Below are positions 8,689 through 17,659 of a stretch of 64,000 nucleotides of DNA, piece after piece. This DNA is from Pseudomonas sp. BSw22131 (GTDB lineage: Bacteria > Pseudomonadota > Gammaproteobacteria > Pseudomonadales > Pseudomonadaceae), in contig NZ_CP113949.1 in the NCBI RefSeq assembly GCF_026810445.1, positions 3,038,001-3,102,000 of the forward strand. The letters run 5' to 3'. Each line of letters starts with the position of its first letter. The stretch's first letter is position 1. Made by a program: the position numbers and the translations under genes. The notes under the pieces were generated by a model. That model did not search any database, had not been told where the DNA came from, and worked only from the letters and a program-made list of their open reading frames with translations.

Positions 8689-9063
8689 TCACTGGTTTGA
8701 ATCCGGTTTTTTCAAACTGGCATAAGGCGCGGAAAGCTCCGCCAGCGTAGTGGTCAGGCGGCGTATGGCGTCCTGATCCTCTTTGACCAGCGACCGATAA
8801 CTGCCCAGCACTCCCTCCTCCACGTTACTCAAACGCTCAAGCGGCACGGGTGTACGGTTGCCGGTCAGGACGTACAAGACATCTACGCCAGCGCCCGCCA
8901 CCGCTGCCAGATAATCGGCCTTGGGAGCGCGATGGCCGTTTTCGTATTTTCCCTGGGCGTTGGCTTCGACTCCGCCTATTTCACCAAATGCCTTTTGAGA
9001 AAGGCCCAATCGTTCTCGTTCTTCCTTAAGTCGAACACCTATTCCACTCATTTGAATGCGCAA
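8689..9063 (-). CDS. XRE-family regulator, CI-like
   Basis: A 124-residue protein with a helix-turn-helix at residues ~8-60 ('LKEERERLGLSQKAFGEIGG...KYENGHRAPKADYLAAVAGAG') followed by 'DVLYVLTGNR', a combination common in phage-derived repressors of Pseudomonas. The C-terminal ~50 residues form a charged helix without a LexA/CI peptidase fold, so it would not be RecA-cleavable. An alternative start is Met5 (9051). It is divergent from a Cro-like small gene with 70 bases between them. Targets are unknown apart from likely self-regulation of the divergent pair. Confidence 0.75.
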   Translation of the reverse strand: MRIQMSGIGVRLKEERERLGLSQKAFGEIGGVEANAQGKYENGHRAPKADYLAAVAGAGVDVLYVLTGNRTPVPLERLSNVEEGVLGSYRSLVKEDQDAIRRLTTTLAELSAPYASLKKPDSNQ

Positions 9064-9116
9064 CCTTGTTGACTACACCCTTACGGATGGTAGAATCCAG
9101 ATAAAATTAAACAGAC

Positions 9117-9132
9117 TTGAACGGTTTTGAAC
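9117..9132. promoter_or_regulatory. Direct repeat TTGAAC, possible operator
   Basis: TTGAAC occurs at 9117-9122 and again at 9127-9132, exactly 10 bp apart, in the 70-bp gap between the divergent XRE and Cro-like genes. Same-face spacing suggests a protein-binding site; which of the two proteins binds is inference. Confidence 0.35.
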
Positions 9133-9133
9133 T

Positions 9134-9367
9134 ATGCCCGGAATCCGCACCGCAGCACAAGCCAAGGCCTGGCTCGAAGAGCAAGGCAAATCGGTTCAAG
9201 CTTTTGCGCGGGAAAATAATGTAGATCCGGCAACGACTTACCAAGTGCTGTCAGGCCGAAAGAAAGGCCGCCGCGGTGAAGCCCACAAGGTCGCCGTACT
9301 CCTGGGCATGAAAATTGGCGTAATCCTGTCGACCGAGGACGGATTACCCGCATTGCCTTCAGACTGA
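9134..9367 (+). CDS. Small Cro-like DNA-binding protein
   Basis: A 77-residue protein with an internal helix-turn-helix ('KSVQAFARENNVDPATTYQVLSGR') followed by 'KKGRRGEAHKVAVLLGMK', a pattern found in small Pseudomonas DNA-binding proteins often located beside prophage-type repressors. It is divergent from the XRE gene and convergent with the nitrilase-family gene, overlapping the end of the latter by 9 bases. The CI/Cro-like layout suggests a self-contained switch, but no other phage gene is nearby. Confidence 0.7.
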   Translation: MPGIRTAAQAKAWLEEQGKSVQAFARENNVDPATTYQVLSGRKKGRRGEAHKVAVLLGMKIGVILSTEDGLPALPSD

Positions 9368-10138
9368 CAAAGGCTCGACAAACGCTGACCATTGACCCGC
9401 CTCGCAGGAGGCAATCAACAAACAGTCGCCTTCACCTTCGACTGCCGCCAGTTGTCTACCGTCTTGTGCCCAGACAGCGCTGCGACCTGCCGACTGCCAC
9501 CCCCCTGTCTGGCCTCCGTAATTGGCCATCATCACCAGCATCCTGTACTTGAGCGCGTAACCGGCCAACATCGCAGTGTCAGTCGCATACCCATTCTTTG
9601 AAATTAATGCACTGACTGCGTAGACGTCGGCCGCGGCCAGAGATGCACGGCGCACGTGTGCCTCGTGGGTGAAATCCGCACACACGGCCAATGAAATCCG
9701 CCGCTCACTAGCGATCAACGGAGTGCCACCATTTCCCACAGAGAACACACGTTCTTCGCCAGGGTGCAAGTACTGCTTGGTGTAGACCTCAGCGTGTCCT
9801 TGTGGGCCCAAGGTCAGCGCAGCAATCAAGATATCGGGTTGGATCTGGCCGTCGATATCGACACGAGTGACATCGCGAAGCGGAACACCCACAACAGTCA
9901 GCATCGCATGTTGAGCTGCCAGGTCGCTTAGCGGCTGCAGACGGACGTCGTTGGCATCAATCGCCAGTTCGCGAGCCAGTTCAGGTTCATAGCCGGTCAA
10001 CGACAGTTCCGGAAACAGCAGAAAACTGACGCCACGCCGAGCAGCCTGCCGCATGAAACACAGATGCTTCAGCACATTCGCCTGGAGATCCCCCGGTTCA
10101 ACCACGATCTGTGCGACCGCGAACCTTTCGAAATTCAT
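9359..10138 (-). CDS. Carbon-nitrogen hydrolase (nitrilase superfamily)
   Basis: Hydrolyses a non-peptide C-N bond in an amide or carbamoyl substrate; the specific substrate cannot be read from sequence. The 259-residue protein has the Glu-Lys-Cys triad in order: Glu44 ('LFPELSLTGYE'), Lys121 ('VYTKQYLHPGEE') and Cys153 ('LAVCADFTHE'), spaced as in the superfamily. No signal peptide, so it is cytoplasmic. It is a single-gene unit, convergent with the Cro-like gene, with its promoter in the 10139-10349 gap. Confidence 0.9.
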   Translation of the reverse strand: MNFERFAVAQIVVEPGDLQANVLKHLCFMRQAARRGVSFLLFPELSLTGYEPELARELAIDANDVRLQPLSDLAAQHAMLTVVGVPLRDVTRVDIDGQIQPDILIAALTLGPQGHAEVYTKQYLHPGEERVFSVGNGGTPLIASERRISLAVCADFTHEAHVRRASLAAADVYAVSALISKNGYATDTAMLAGYALKYRMLVMMANYGGQTGGWQSAGRSAVWAQDGRQLAAVEGEGDCLLIASCEAGQWSAFVEPLSV

Positions 10139-10349
10139 CTCATCGCCCCGTTGATTGAATAGCGCTATACGTTGCGCGCTACTTTAGCGGTATATCAGCG
10201 ACCTCTGAAATTAGCGTGCCTGTCTGACTGATGCAGTAGATGTGCTGAGACATGGCTGGCCCCACGCCTCAATCGCGTTAATTGAGATTTGTAATTGAAC
10301 AGTGCCGCCGCTGTGAAGTAAGCTCGTTCCCATTCAACGGAGACACACC

Positions 10350-10496
10350 ATGTTGCAATCAGCCCACTCTCAGCTCTGCCGCACTGCCGACGCCACGCGT
10401 CTGGTTGCTCAGGCCGTTGCGTGGGAAGTGAGCACCACGGTCAGCTCCCGCACTGCTTATTTTTATGGGTATTGGTTTAGCCACTGGCGCGCCTGA
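10350..10496 (+). CDS. Aromatic-residue leader peptide
   Basis: A 48-codon reading frame preceded by GGAGA. Its end reads 'AYFYGYWFSHWRA' and then stops: three Tyr, two Phe and two Trp codons within eleven residues. It is followed within 50 bases by a strong terminator, and the next long gene is a DAHP synthase, the first enzyme of aromatic amino acid synthesis. This is the classic layout of attenuation, in which ribosome stalling on scarce Phe, Tyr or Trp codons prevents terminator formation. The first 30 residues show no aromatic bias. It is too short for ordinary gene callers and is likely to be unannotated in many genomes. Confidence 0.8.
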   Translation: MLQSAHSQLCRTADATRLVAQAVAWEVSTTVSSRTAYFYGYWFSHWRA

Positions 10497-10546
10497 TACC
10501 CATCCGGCGCCCATTATCAAGGGGACGCCAACCAGAGAATTCTCTA

Positions 10547-10582
10547 CCCCCGGTCGGCTACCCGATCGGGGGTTTTGTTTTT
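10547..10582 (+). terminator. Attenuator terminator before DAHP synthase
   Basis: An 11-bp stem, CCCCCGGTCGG (10547-10557) with CCGATCGGGGG (10562-10572), loop CTAC, then TTTTGTTTTT. It sits 50 bases after the leader stop and 249 bases before the DAHP synthase start, so it can only act within that transcript. A competing weak stem (GGCG near 10506 with CGCC near 10526) lies between the leader and the terminator. Confidence 0.85.
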
Positions 10583-10637
10583 CTGGCCTTTGATAAATCT
10601 ACGTTTCGAACCTGATGACTCAGCAGAGGATTACGCA

Positions 10638-10790
10638 ATGAACGACCGCCGCTATTACCGCAACGACATCGACTTCGCATGGCGATTTAGCAACCTCCGT
10701 TCGGGACAGCCAGCCGCCTCCGATCGGTCACTGACAGGTGGCAGCCATACCCAGACAGCCAATCCGGCTAATTGTCGAACACCCCAGTAG
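10638..10790 (+). CDS. Possible small ORF between attenuator and DAHP synthase
   Basis: A 50-codon frame with a good AGAGGA ribosome site eight bases before its ATG. It opens 'MNDRRYYRNDIDFAWRFSN', again rich in Tyr, Phe and Trp, then becomes low-complexity. It ends 40 bases before the DAHP synthase start. It could be a second regulatory peptide or chance; only the ribosome site and the aromatic content support it. Confidence 0.3.
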   Translation: MNDRRYYRNDIDFAWRFSNLRSGQPAASDRSLTGGSHTQTANPANCRTPQ

Positions 10791-10830
10791 GCCCGCGCGG
10801 GATCCTCCCCGCCGGCCAGGAAGCCAGAAC

Positions 10831-11916
10831 ATGAATTCGTCCGTCGCCACTAAAACCCTGACAAGTCTTGCGTCCGCTCCCGTGGCCCTGATTGACAACG
10901 TCCCTGCCCCACAGCGCCTGCCCAGCGCCTTGCACCTCAAAAACCAACTGCCGCTGGATGCCGTGCTGACCCAACAGGTCGCCGCCCACCGCCAGTCCGT
11001 TCGCGCCATTCTTGACGGCGAGGACTCCCGCCTGCTGGTCGTCGTCGGCCCCTGCTCGATCCACGACCCTCAATCAGCGCTTGAATACGCAAAGCGCCTG
11101 GCCGAATTGTCCGCCAAAGTCAGCGACCAACTGCTGCTGGTGATGCGCGCCTATGTCGAGAAGCCCCGGACCACAGTCGGCTGGAAAGGCCTCGCGTACG
11201 ATCCGCACCTTGATGGCAGCGACGACATGGCCGAAGGTCTGACGCTTTCTCGTCATCTGATGCGCGAGATGCTGCGATTGGGGCTGCCGGTCGCAACCGA
11301 ATTACTCCAGCCCATGGCGGCGGGCTACTTCGACGACCTGTTGAGCTGGGTAGCGATTGGCGCACGCACCACCGAATCGCAAATCCACCGGGAGATGGCC
11401 AGCGGCCTCGCGATGCCGGTCGGTTTCAAGAATGGCACTGACGGCAGCGTAGCCGTTGCCTGTGACGCCATCCGCTCAGCCGCTCACCCGCATCGGCATT
11501 TCGGGGTTGATCGCCAGGGTCACCCCGCGATCATCGAAACCAAGGGCAATCCGGACACGCACATTGTTCTGCGCGGCGGCCACAGCGGGCCGAACTACGA
11601 CCCACAGAGCATCGCGCAGGTTAACGCCAGCCTCGCCAAAAACCGCACGGCGGCGCGGATCATGGTGGATTGCAGTCACGCAAACAGCGGGAAAGACCCG
11701 TTGCGTCAGCCAGCAGTCTTCGAGGACGTGCTTAACCAGCGTTTGAAGGGCGATAACAGCGTGATCGGCATGATGCTCGAAAGTCATTTGTTCGAAGGCT
11801 GTCAGCCGCTGAGCAAATCGATGCGTTACGGCGTGTCAGTCACCGATGGATGCCTGGGCTGGGACGGCACAGCGCAAATGCTGCGCGAGGCGGTCGATAA
11901 ACTGCGTTACAGGTAA
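10831..11916 (+). CDS. DAHP synthase, class I
   Basis: Condenses phosphoenolpyruvate and erythrose-4-phosphate to 3-deoxy-D-arabino-heptulosonate-7-phosphate, the entry to the shikimate pathway. The 361-residue protein has the AroG/F/H hallmarks: 'VVGPCSIHDP' near the PEP site, 'MRAYVEKPRTTVGWKGL', 'GARTTESQIHREMASGL' and 'MVDCSHANSGK'. The ATG at 10831 (AGGA upstream) gives the family length; an in-frame start at 10738 would add an unrelated tail. Which end product inhibits it cannot be told by eye. Expression is probably controlled by the leader-peptide attenuator upstream. Confidence 0.95.
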   Translation: MNSSVATKTLTSLASAPVALIDNVPAPQRLPSALHLKNQLPLDAVLTQQVAAHRQSVRAILDGEDSRLLVVVGPCSIHDPQSALEYAKRLAELSAKVSDQLLLVMRAYVEKPRTTVGWKGLAYDPHLDGSDDMAEGLTLSRHLMREMLRLGLPVATELLQPMAAGYFDDLLSWVAIGARTTESQIHREMASGLAMPVGFKNGTDGSVAVACDAIRSAAHPHRHFGVDRQGHPAIIETKGNPDTHIVLRGGHSGPNYDPQSIAQVNASLAKNRTAARIMVDCSHANSGKDPLRQPAVFEDVLNQRLKGDNSVIGMMLESHLFEGCQPLSKSMRYGVSVTDGCLGWDGTAQMLREAVDKLRYR

Positions 11917-12211
11917 CAACCGGAAACGGGAAGTTGGCCGGTAATCCGTAGCCAACTGCCCCCTTGGGCAGTCATTCCCTGCCGAGCGATTATCTGCATC
12001 TGCAGACAGCCATTGTACGAAACCGTCGTAATGCATCCACGACGCCACCCGCCAGTACGTCGCCTGCTGCGACAGCGCTGAATCAGCGCGGCGTGCAGCG
12101 CACCTGGCGAAAACAGGCATCAGCTGCCATACGGGACGTGAGCGACAACCGCTGTCATCTGGCTGTCGCCGCAGCCGTTATCGTCAAGGCCCCGCAAACG
12201 GAGGCTTTTTC

Positions 12212-13093
12212 ATGCACACGGAAGTGACAACCAAGTACCCCATCCTGCTGGTTCATGGCCTGTTCGGCTTCGACCGCATTGGCACATTCGAGATGTTCTA
12301 CGGCATCAGTTCGGCGCTGGAGAAAGCAGGTTGCCGAGTCCACGTCCCAGCGCTTTCGGGCACCCACAACAACGAAGCACGGGGCGAACAACTGCTTGAG
12401 CAGATCGAACGCTTCCTTAAAAGAACAGGCTTTACCAAGGTCAACCTGTTTGGTCACAGCCAGGGTGCCCTGACCTCTCGCTACGCGGCGGCCAAACGGC
12501 CCGACCTGATTGCGTCTGTGACCTCCATCAGCGGCCCCAATCACGGCTCGGAAGTCGCTGACCGGGTGCGCCAGGCGTTCGAGCCAGGCGCCCTGCCCGA
12601 ACAAGTCGCTGCAACGCTGACAACCGGGTTCTCAAAGTTTCTGGCGCTGCTCAGCGGTGACTCGACACTGCCACAGGACCCGATAGCAGCGCTTGATGCG
12701 CTGACCAGCAAAGGCGTCGGGGCCTTCAACGCTAAGTACCCCCAGGGCCTTCCCGCCCGCTGGGGTGAAAACGGCCCGGAATGGGTCGATGGCGTTGGCT
12801 ACTATTCGTGGAGCGGTTGCATCAGCGGCAGATTGACCAGCGACGGCAGGAATGCCTTCGACCCGTTACATCTGGCGTGCCGCAGCTATGCGCTATTGTT
12901 TGACCGGGAAAAAGACTTCAATGACGGACTCGTCGGGCGTTTCAGTTCGCACTTGGGCAACGTCATCCGCTCCGACTACCCCATGGATCACGTTGACACC
13001 CTCAACCAGACCGCAGGAGTCGTGCGCAAGGGCATCGACCCGATCAAGCTCTATATTGATCAGGCGTTCAGGCTCAGTAGCAAAGGTTTGTAG
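12212..13093 (+). CDS. Alpha/beta hydrolase, lipase family I-like
   Basis: A 293-residue serine hydrolase resembling family I triacylglycerol lipases: 'YPILLVHGLFGFD' supplies the oxyanion-hole region, 'LFGHSQGALTSRYAA' holds nucleophile Ser83 in G-H-S-Q-G, 'SGPNHGSEVAD' follows as in LipA-type lipases, and 'DHVDTLNQT' near residue 270 probably holds the catalytic His. No N-terminal signal peptide is visible and no foldase gene (lif) lies nearby, which argues for an intracellular lipase/esterase. The 295 bases before it contain stem-loops (about 11936-11975) without a T-run and no other gene. Confidence 0.85.
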   Translation: MHTEVTTKYPILLVHGLFGFDRIGTFEMFYGISSALEKAGCRVHVPALSGTHNNEARGEQLLEQIERFLKRTGFTKVNLFGHSQGALTSRYAAAKRPDLIASVTSISGPNHGSEVADRVRQAFEPGALPEQVAATLTTGFSKFLALLSGDSTLPQDPIAALDALTSKGVGAFNAKYPQGLPARWGENGPEWVDGVGYYSWSGCISGRLTSDGRNAFDPLHLACRSYALLFDREKDFNDGLVGRFSSHLGNVIRSDYPMDHVDTLNQTAGVVRKGIDPIKLYIDQAFRLSSKGL

Positions 13094-13196
13094 AAAACAG
13101 CCTGTCAGCGACAGAGAACACGTCTGGAACTTTCTCGGGAAAAGCCCTCCTTAATCCGGTAGGCTGATTTCTTTTTTTTCACAGGAGTACTTTCAA

Positions 13197-13478
13197 ATGG
13201 CCAAAGCCACTGCCCGCCACATCCTCGTTTCCAGCGAAGAGAAATGTAACGAACTCAAAGCGCAGATCGAAGGCGGCGCTGATTTTGCCGAAGTTGCCAA
13301 GTCCAACTCCAGCTGCCCTTCCAGCCGTCAGGGCGGGGATCTGGGATCGTTCGGTCCAGGCCAGATGGTCAAGGAATTCGACACCGTCGTATTCAGCGCC
13401 CCGGTCAACGTGGTCCAGGGTCCGGTGAAAACCCAGTTCGGTTATCACCTGCTTGAAGTGACCAGCCGTCAGGACTGA
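13197..13478 (+). CDS. ppiC: Parvulin-type peptidyl-prolyl isomerase
   Basis: A 93-residue stand-alone parvulin domain that catalyses cis-trans isomerisation of peptidyl-proline bonds in the cytoplasm. The family markers are all present: 'KATARHILVSSEE' at the start, 'GADFAEVAKSNSSCPSSRQGGDLGSFGPGQMVKEFD' in the middle and 'VKTQFGYHLLEV' at the end. The start follows a CAGGAG site. A strong terminator follows 21 bases after the stop, so it is a monocistronic unit. Confidence 0.95.
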   Translation: MAKATARHILVSSEEKCNELKAQIEGGADFAEVAKSNSSCPSSRQGGDLGSFGPGQMVKEFDTVVFSAPVNVVQGPVKTQFGYHLLEVTSRQD

Positions 13479-13499
13479 TCCTTACGCACTGCTGGTTTC

Positions 13500-13538
13500 G
13501 AACGGCCCGCCCTTAAAAGCGGGCCGTTCGCGTTTTTA
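13500..13538 (+). terminator. Terminator after ppiC
   Basis: Eleven-bp stem GAACGGCCCGC (13500-13510) / GCGGGCCGTTC (13519-13529), followed by GCGTTTTT. Confidence 0.9.
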
Positions 13539-13703
13539 CGGACCTACCTTCCGTGGGCAGTTACAAACACCACCTGAAATCCGGTACCTTGGCACCCGAG
13601 GCAACCCACAATAAGTCAGACAAACGTAAGGGCAGAACATCGTTATCTGTCCATGACCCTCAACCGCGATGCTGTGCCCGGGGCATCAGTCAGGATTCGT
13701 TTA

Positions 13704-15572
13704 ATGCGTTTTGTTTTTTCATCGCTGATGGTTGCAACGCTGGCCCTTGCCTCGGGGTTTCACTCCCTGTCCGCCGCCCCCCAACACGCATTGACCGTCT
13801 ACGGAGAAGCACCCCGCTACCCGGCTGAATTTCAGCACTTTGATTACGTAAACCCCGACGCCCCGAAAGGCGGCAGCATGCGCCGCTCTGCGCTGGACAT
13901 CGGTCAGTTCGATCACATCATGCCGTTCCTCGATAAAGGCACTGGCATCTCGCAAGTCAGTGGACTGCTCTACTCGCCCCTCGCGGTGCGCTCGCTGGAC
14001 GAGCCCTACACGGTTTACGGGCTGGTGGCAGAGAAGATGGAGCGCGGCGCCGATGGTATGTCGCTGCGGTTCTTCCTCAATCCCAAGGCGCGGTTTGCCG
14101 ATGGCACGCCGATCACCGCCGATGACGTGCGCTACACCTACAACGTGTTGATGACCCAAGGCAGCCTTTCATACCGTACCGAGTTCGAGGACGTCAAAGG
14201 CGTCGAGGTTGAGTCACCCACCCAAGTGCGCTTCGATTTCAAGAGCAATCAGAGCCGCACCCTGCCCCTGGATCTGGCCTCATTGCCGGTGTTCCCGGAG
14301 CACTGGTGGAAAACCCGGGACTTCGCCGATGCCGGCAGCTTTGAGGCGCCGATGGGCAGCGGTCCCTACCGGATCGGCAAAATAGACCCCGGACGCAGCA
14401 TCACCTTCGAGCGTAACGCAGACTGGTGGGCCAAAGACCTGCCCGAGGTGCGCGGCACCTACAACTTTGATCATTTCACCGTCGAGTACTTTGGCGATAT
14501 CGACGTGGCACGGCAGGTGCTGCGCGGTGGCGGCTACGACTACAACCGAGAGTTTTCAGCCACCGGCTATTCAATTGGCTACACAGGCGATGCGCTGACC
14601 GAGGGCCGCCTGCAACGGGCGCAGCTGGCCAAGGGTGCGGTACAAAGCTCCCAGGGCTTCATCTTCAATCTGGATCGCAAGAAGTTTCAGGACCGGCGCG
14701 TAAGGCAGGCGCTTGCACTGCTGTGGGATTTCGAGTGGACCAACAAACAGATGATGCGCAACGTCTACATTCGCCAGAGCAGCTACTTCTCCAACAGCGA
14801 CCTGGCCGCCACACAGTTGCCGACTGCCTCCGAGCTGAAAATTCTAGAACCGTTGCGCGGGCAGATCCCGCCTGAAGTCTTCACCACGGTCTTCGAAACG
14901 CCCAAAACCGACGGCACAGGTTTTATCCGCGACAAACAACTGCAAGCGCTGCAACTGCTCGAAGAAGCCGGCTGGATGCCCAAAGGCGATCAACTGGTCA
15001 ACGCCGACGGCGAGCCACTGAGTTTCACCTTTCTGAACGGGCAAAACGGTTTCGAGAAAATCCTTTTGCCCTACAAGCGCAATCTGGCGCAGATCGGCAT
15101 CGACTTCGAAATCCGTCGCATCGATTCGGCGCAGTACCTGAACCGGGTCATGGCCCGGGACTACGACATGATCGTCACCGGCTACAACGTCTCGACCTCG
15201 CCGGGCGTGGAGTTGTACAACAGCTTTGGCTCGAAAGTGGCAAAGGATCCGGGCTCCAGTAACTACATGGTGCTTCAGGACCCGGCGGTCGACACGTTGA
15301 TCAACGGCCTGGCCACGGCAGGCAACAAACCGGCGATGATCGACTACGCCCATGCGCTGGACCGGGTCATGCAGTGGGGTTTCTACTGGATTCCCAACTA
15401 CTACCCGCCCGGCTCTTCGACGGTCTGGTGGAACCGCTTCGGCATTCCAAAGGTGCAGGCCAGCAACAGTGAGGCCATCGACACCTGGTGGGAGATCAGC
15501 CCGCAAGCCCTGACCAACGAGCAATTCGCCAAACAGCGTGGCGCCTCGGCTATCCCCTCGGAGGTGAAGTGA
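13704..15572 (+). CDS. yejA: Peptide ABC transporter binding protein (YejA-like)
   Basis: Periplasmic solute-binding component of a YejABEF-type oligopeptide importer (this family also imports microcin C-like compounds). The 622-residue form begins with an n-region, a hydrophobic core ('[17 protein letters not shown]') and a likely cleavage site after 'SLSA'. The mature part has SBP family 5 landmarks: '[12 protein letters not shown]', '[22 protein letters not shown]' and '[22 protein letters not shown]'. An upstream in-frame ATG (13653) exists, but the 13704 ATG has an AGGA site and a compact signal peptide. Its stop overlaps the permease start by one base, opening a four-gene operon. Confidence 0.92.
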   Translation: MRFVFSSLMVATLALASGFHSLSAAPQHALTVYGEAPRYPAEFQHFDYVNPDAPKGGSMRRSALDIGQFDHIMPFLDKGTGISQVSGLLYSPLAVRSLDEPYTVYGLVAEKMERGADGMSLRFFLNPKARFADGTPITADDVRYTYNVLMTQGSLSYRTEFEDVKGVEVESPTQVRFDFKSNQSRTLPLDLASLPVFPEHWWKTRDFADAGSFEAPMGSGPYRIGKIDPGRSITFERNADWWAKDLPEVRGTYNFDHFTVEYFGDIDVARQVLRGGGYDYNREFSATGYSIGYTGDALTEGRLQRAQLAKGAVQSSQGFIFNLDRKKFQDRRVRQALALLWDFEWTNKQMMRNVYIRQSSYFSNSDLAATQLPTASELKILEPLRGQIPPEVFTTVFETPKTDGTGFIRDKQLQALQLLEEAGWMPKGDQLVNADGEPLSFTFLNGQNGFEKILLPYKRNLAQIGIDFEIRRIDSAQYLNRVMARDYDMIVTGYNVSTSPGVELYNSFGSKVAKDPGSSNYMVLQDPAVDTLINGLATAGNKPAMIDYAHALDRVMQWGFYWIPNYYPPGSSTVWWNRFGIPKVQASNSEAIDTWWEISPQALTNEQFAKQRGASAIPSEVK

Positions 15573-16636
15573 TGCTCGGTTATCTGTTGCGGCGCCTGTT
15601 GCTGATCATCCCGACGCTGTTTGCGATTTTGCTGGTGAATTTCTTCATTGTTCAGGCGGCGCCGGGCGGTCCGGTGGAGCAAGCCATCGCCAAGCTGCAA
15701 GGGGTAGCAGGCGGCACGATCGGCGCAGGCCATACCGAAACCATGAACGCCGGCCAGTCCCGCGCGAGCCGGGGCCTGGACCCCAAACTGATTGAAGACA
15801 TCAAGCACCAGTACGGCTTCGACAAACCACTGCACGAACGCCTGTGGCTGATGCTCACCAGCTATGCACGGCTTGACTTCGGCAACAGCTTTTTCAGGGG
15901 GGCAAAGGTCACGGACCTGATTCTGCAAAAAATGCCGGTGTCGATCTCGCTCGGACTCTGGGCAACGCTGATCACGTATCTGGTGTCGATCCCGCTGGGG
16001 ATTCGTAAAGCGGTCAAGCACGGCAGCCACTTCGACATCTGGACCAGCACCGCGATCATCATCGGCTACGCGATGCCAGCGTTTCTGTTTGCCATGTTGC
16101 TGGTGGTCGTGTTCGCCGGCGGCACCTCGTTGAACTGGTTTCCGGTACGCGGTCTGGTGTCGGAAAACTTTGATCAACTGAGCACCGTGGGCAAGATCGC
16201 CGACTACTTCTGGCATTTGGTCCTACCCGTTTCGTCGTTGGTGATCGGCGGATTCGCGACGCTGACGATCCTCACCAAGAACTCCTTCCTTAATGAGGTC
16301 ACGCGCCAGTACGTGGTCACGGCACGCGCCAAAGGCCTGAGTGAACGCCGCGTGTTGTACGGCCATGTGTTTCGCAACGCCATGCTGCTGGTGGTCGCGG
16401 GGATTCCTCAGGCGTTCATCAGCGTGTTCTTTGCGGGCTCGCTGTTGATCGAGGTGATTTTCTCTCTCGACGGTCTGGGCCGGATGAGCTACGAAGCCGC
16501 CGTCGCGCGCGACTACCCCGTGGTGTTTGGTTCGTTGTTTATCTTCACGCTGTTCGGCCTGCTGATAAAACTGGTGGGCGACATCTGCTACACCGTGGTT
16601 GACCCCCGAATCGACTTCAGCGCGAGGAATGTGTGA
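15572..16636 (+). CDS. yejB: Peptide ABC transporter permease (YejB-like)
   Basis: A 354-residue inner-membrane permease of the DppB/OppB type. It starts '[27 protein letters not shown]', shows the 'PGGPVEQ' loop typical of the family, six predicted hydrophobic segments, and the cytoplasmic coupling loop '[26 protein letters not shown]' (EAA motif). The long periplasmic insertion between helices 1 and 2 is normal for YejB. It overlaps yejA and yejE by one base each (TGATG), so the subunits are translationally coupled. Confidence 0.95.
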   Translation: MLGYLLRRLLLIIPTLFAILLVNFFIVQAAPGGPVEQAIAKLQGVAGGTIGAGHTETMNAGQSRASRGLDPKLIEDIKHQYGFDKPLHERLWLMLTSYARLDFGNSFFRGAKVTDLILQKMPVSISLGLWATLITYLVSIPLGIRKAVKHGSHFDIWTSTAIIIGYAMPAFLFAMLLVVVFAGGTSLNWFPVRGLVSENFDQLSTVGKIADYFWHLVLPVSSLVIGGFATLTILTKNSFLNEVTRQYVVTARAKGLSERRVLYGHVFRNAMLLVVAGIPQAFISVFFAGSLLIEVIFSLDGLGRMSYEAAVARDYPVVFGSLFIFTLFGLLIKLVGDICYTVVDPRIDFSARNV

Positions 16637-17658
16637 TGCGCAGTTTGTCTCCGGTGGCTCGCCGTCGTTTCGAGCGCTTTCGCAAAAACCGCCGTGGCTG
16701 GTGGTCGCTGTGGCTGTTCTGTGGGCTGTTCCTGATCAGCCTCGGCGGCGAGTTGATCGCCAACGACAAACCTTTGGTGCTGAGTTATCAGCACGGTTTG
16801 TATTTTCCGGCGTTCAAGCGTTACACCGAACAGGAATTTGGCGGCCAGTTGCCGTTCCAGCCCGACTACCGCAGTGAATACGTGCAACAACTGATCAAAA
16901 AAGGTGACGGCTGGATGCTGTTTCCGCCGATCCCGTTCAGTGACGACACGCCCAATTACGAACTGAATAAACCAGCGCCCAGCCCGCCCTCCTCGGTCAA
17001 CTGGCTGGGCACCGACGATCAGGCTCGGGACGTATTGGCGCGGGTGATCTTCGGCGCTCGGGTGTCCATCCTGTTTGCCTTGGCGCTGACCTTCATCAGT
17101 GCGCTGATCGGCATCACTGCCGGCGCGTTGCAAGGCTATTACGGCGGCTGGGTCGATCTGCTTGGACAACGATTGCTGGAGGTGTGGTCCGGACTGCCGG
17201 TGCTGTACCTGCTGATCATCCTGTCGGGGTTCGTGGAGCCCAATTTCTGGTGGCTGCTGGGGATCATGGCGCTGTTTTCATGGCTGGCGCTGGTCGACGT
17301 GGTGCGCGCCGAATTCCTGCGCGGGCGCAACCTGGAATACGTCAAGGCGGCGCGCGCGCTCGGCCTGGGCGACCGCAAAGTGATCATGCGGCACATCCTG
17401 CCCAATGCGATGAACGCCACGTTGAGTTACTTGCCGTTCATTCTGACGGGGGCGATCTCGACCCTGACAGCCTTGGATTTCCTCGGCTTCGGCATGCCTG
17501 CGGGCAGTGCGTCGCTGGGCGAGCTGATTGGTCAGGGCAAGCAGAACCTGCAAGCGCCGTGGCTCGGTCTGACGGCATTTTTCACCCTGGCGCTGATCCT
17601 GTCGCTGCTGGTTTTCATTGGCGAGGCGTTGCGTGATGCCTTCGACCCGAGGTCTTGA
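16636..17658 (+). CDS. yejE: Peptide ABC transporter permease (YejE-like)
   Basis: The second permease, 340 residues, of the DppC/OppC type. It opens with a basic cytoplasmic tail and one helix ('WWSLWLFCGLFLISLGGELIAN'), then a ~90-residue periplasmic region, 'NWLGTDDQARDVLARVIFGARVSI' (the DppC signature) and the EAA loop 'YVKAARALGLGDRKVIMRHILPNAM'. It uses the ATG at 16636, overlapping the yejB stop by one base; a GTG one codon earlier is less likely. Confidence 0.95.
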   Translation: MRSLSPVARRRFERFRKNRRGWWSLWLFCGLFLISLGGELIANDKPLVLSYQHGLYFPAFKRYTEQEFGGQLPFQPDYRSEYVQQLIKKGDGWMLFPPIPFSDDTPNYELNKPAPSPPSSVNWLGTDDQARDVLARVIFGARVSILFALALTFISALIGITAGALQGYYGGWVDLLGQRLLEVWSGLPVLYLLIILSGFVEPNFWWLLGIMALFSWLALVDVVRAEFLRGRNLEYVKAARALGLGDRKVIMRHILPNAMNATLSYLPFILTGAISTLTALDFLGFGMPAGSASLGELIGQGKQNLQAPWLGLTAFFTLALILSLLVFIGEALRDAFDPRS

Positions 17659-17659
17659 G

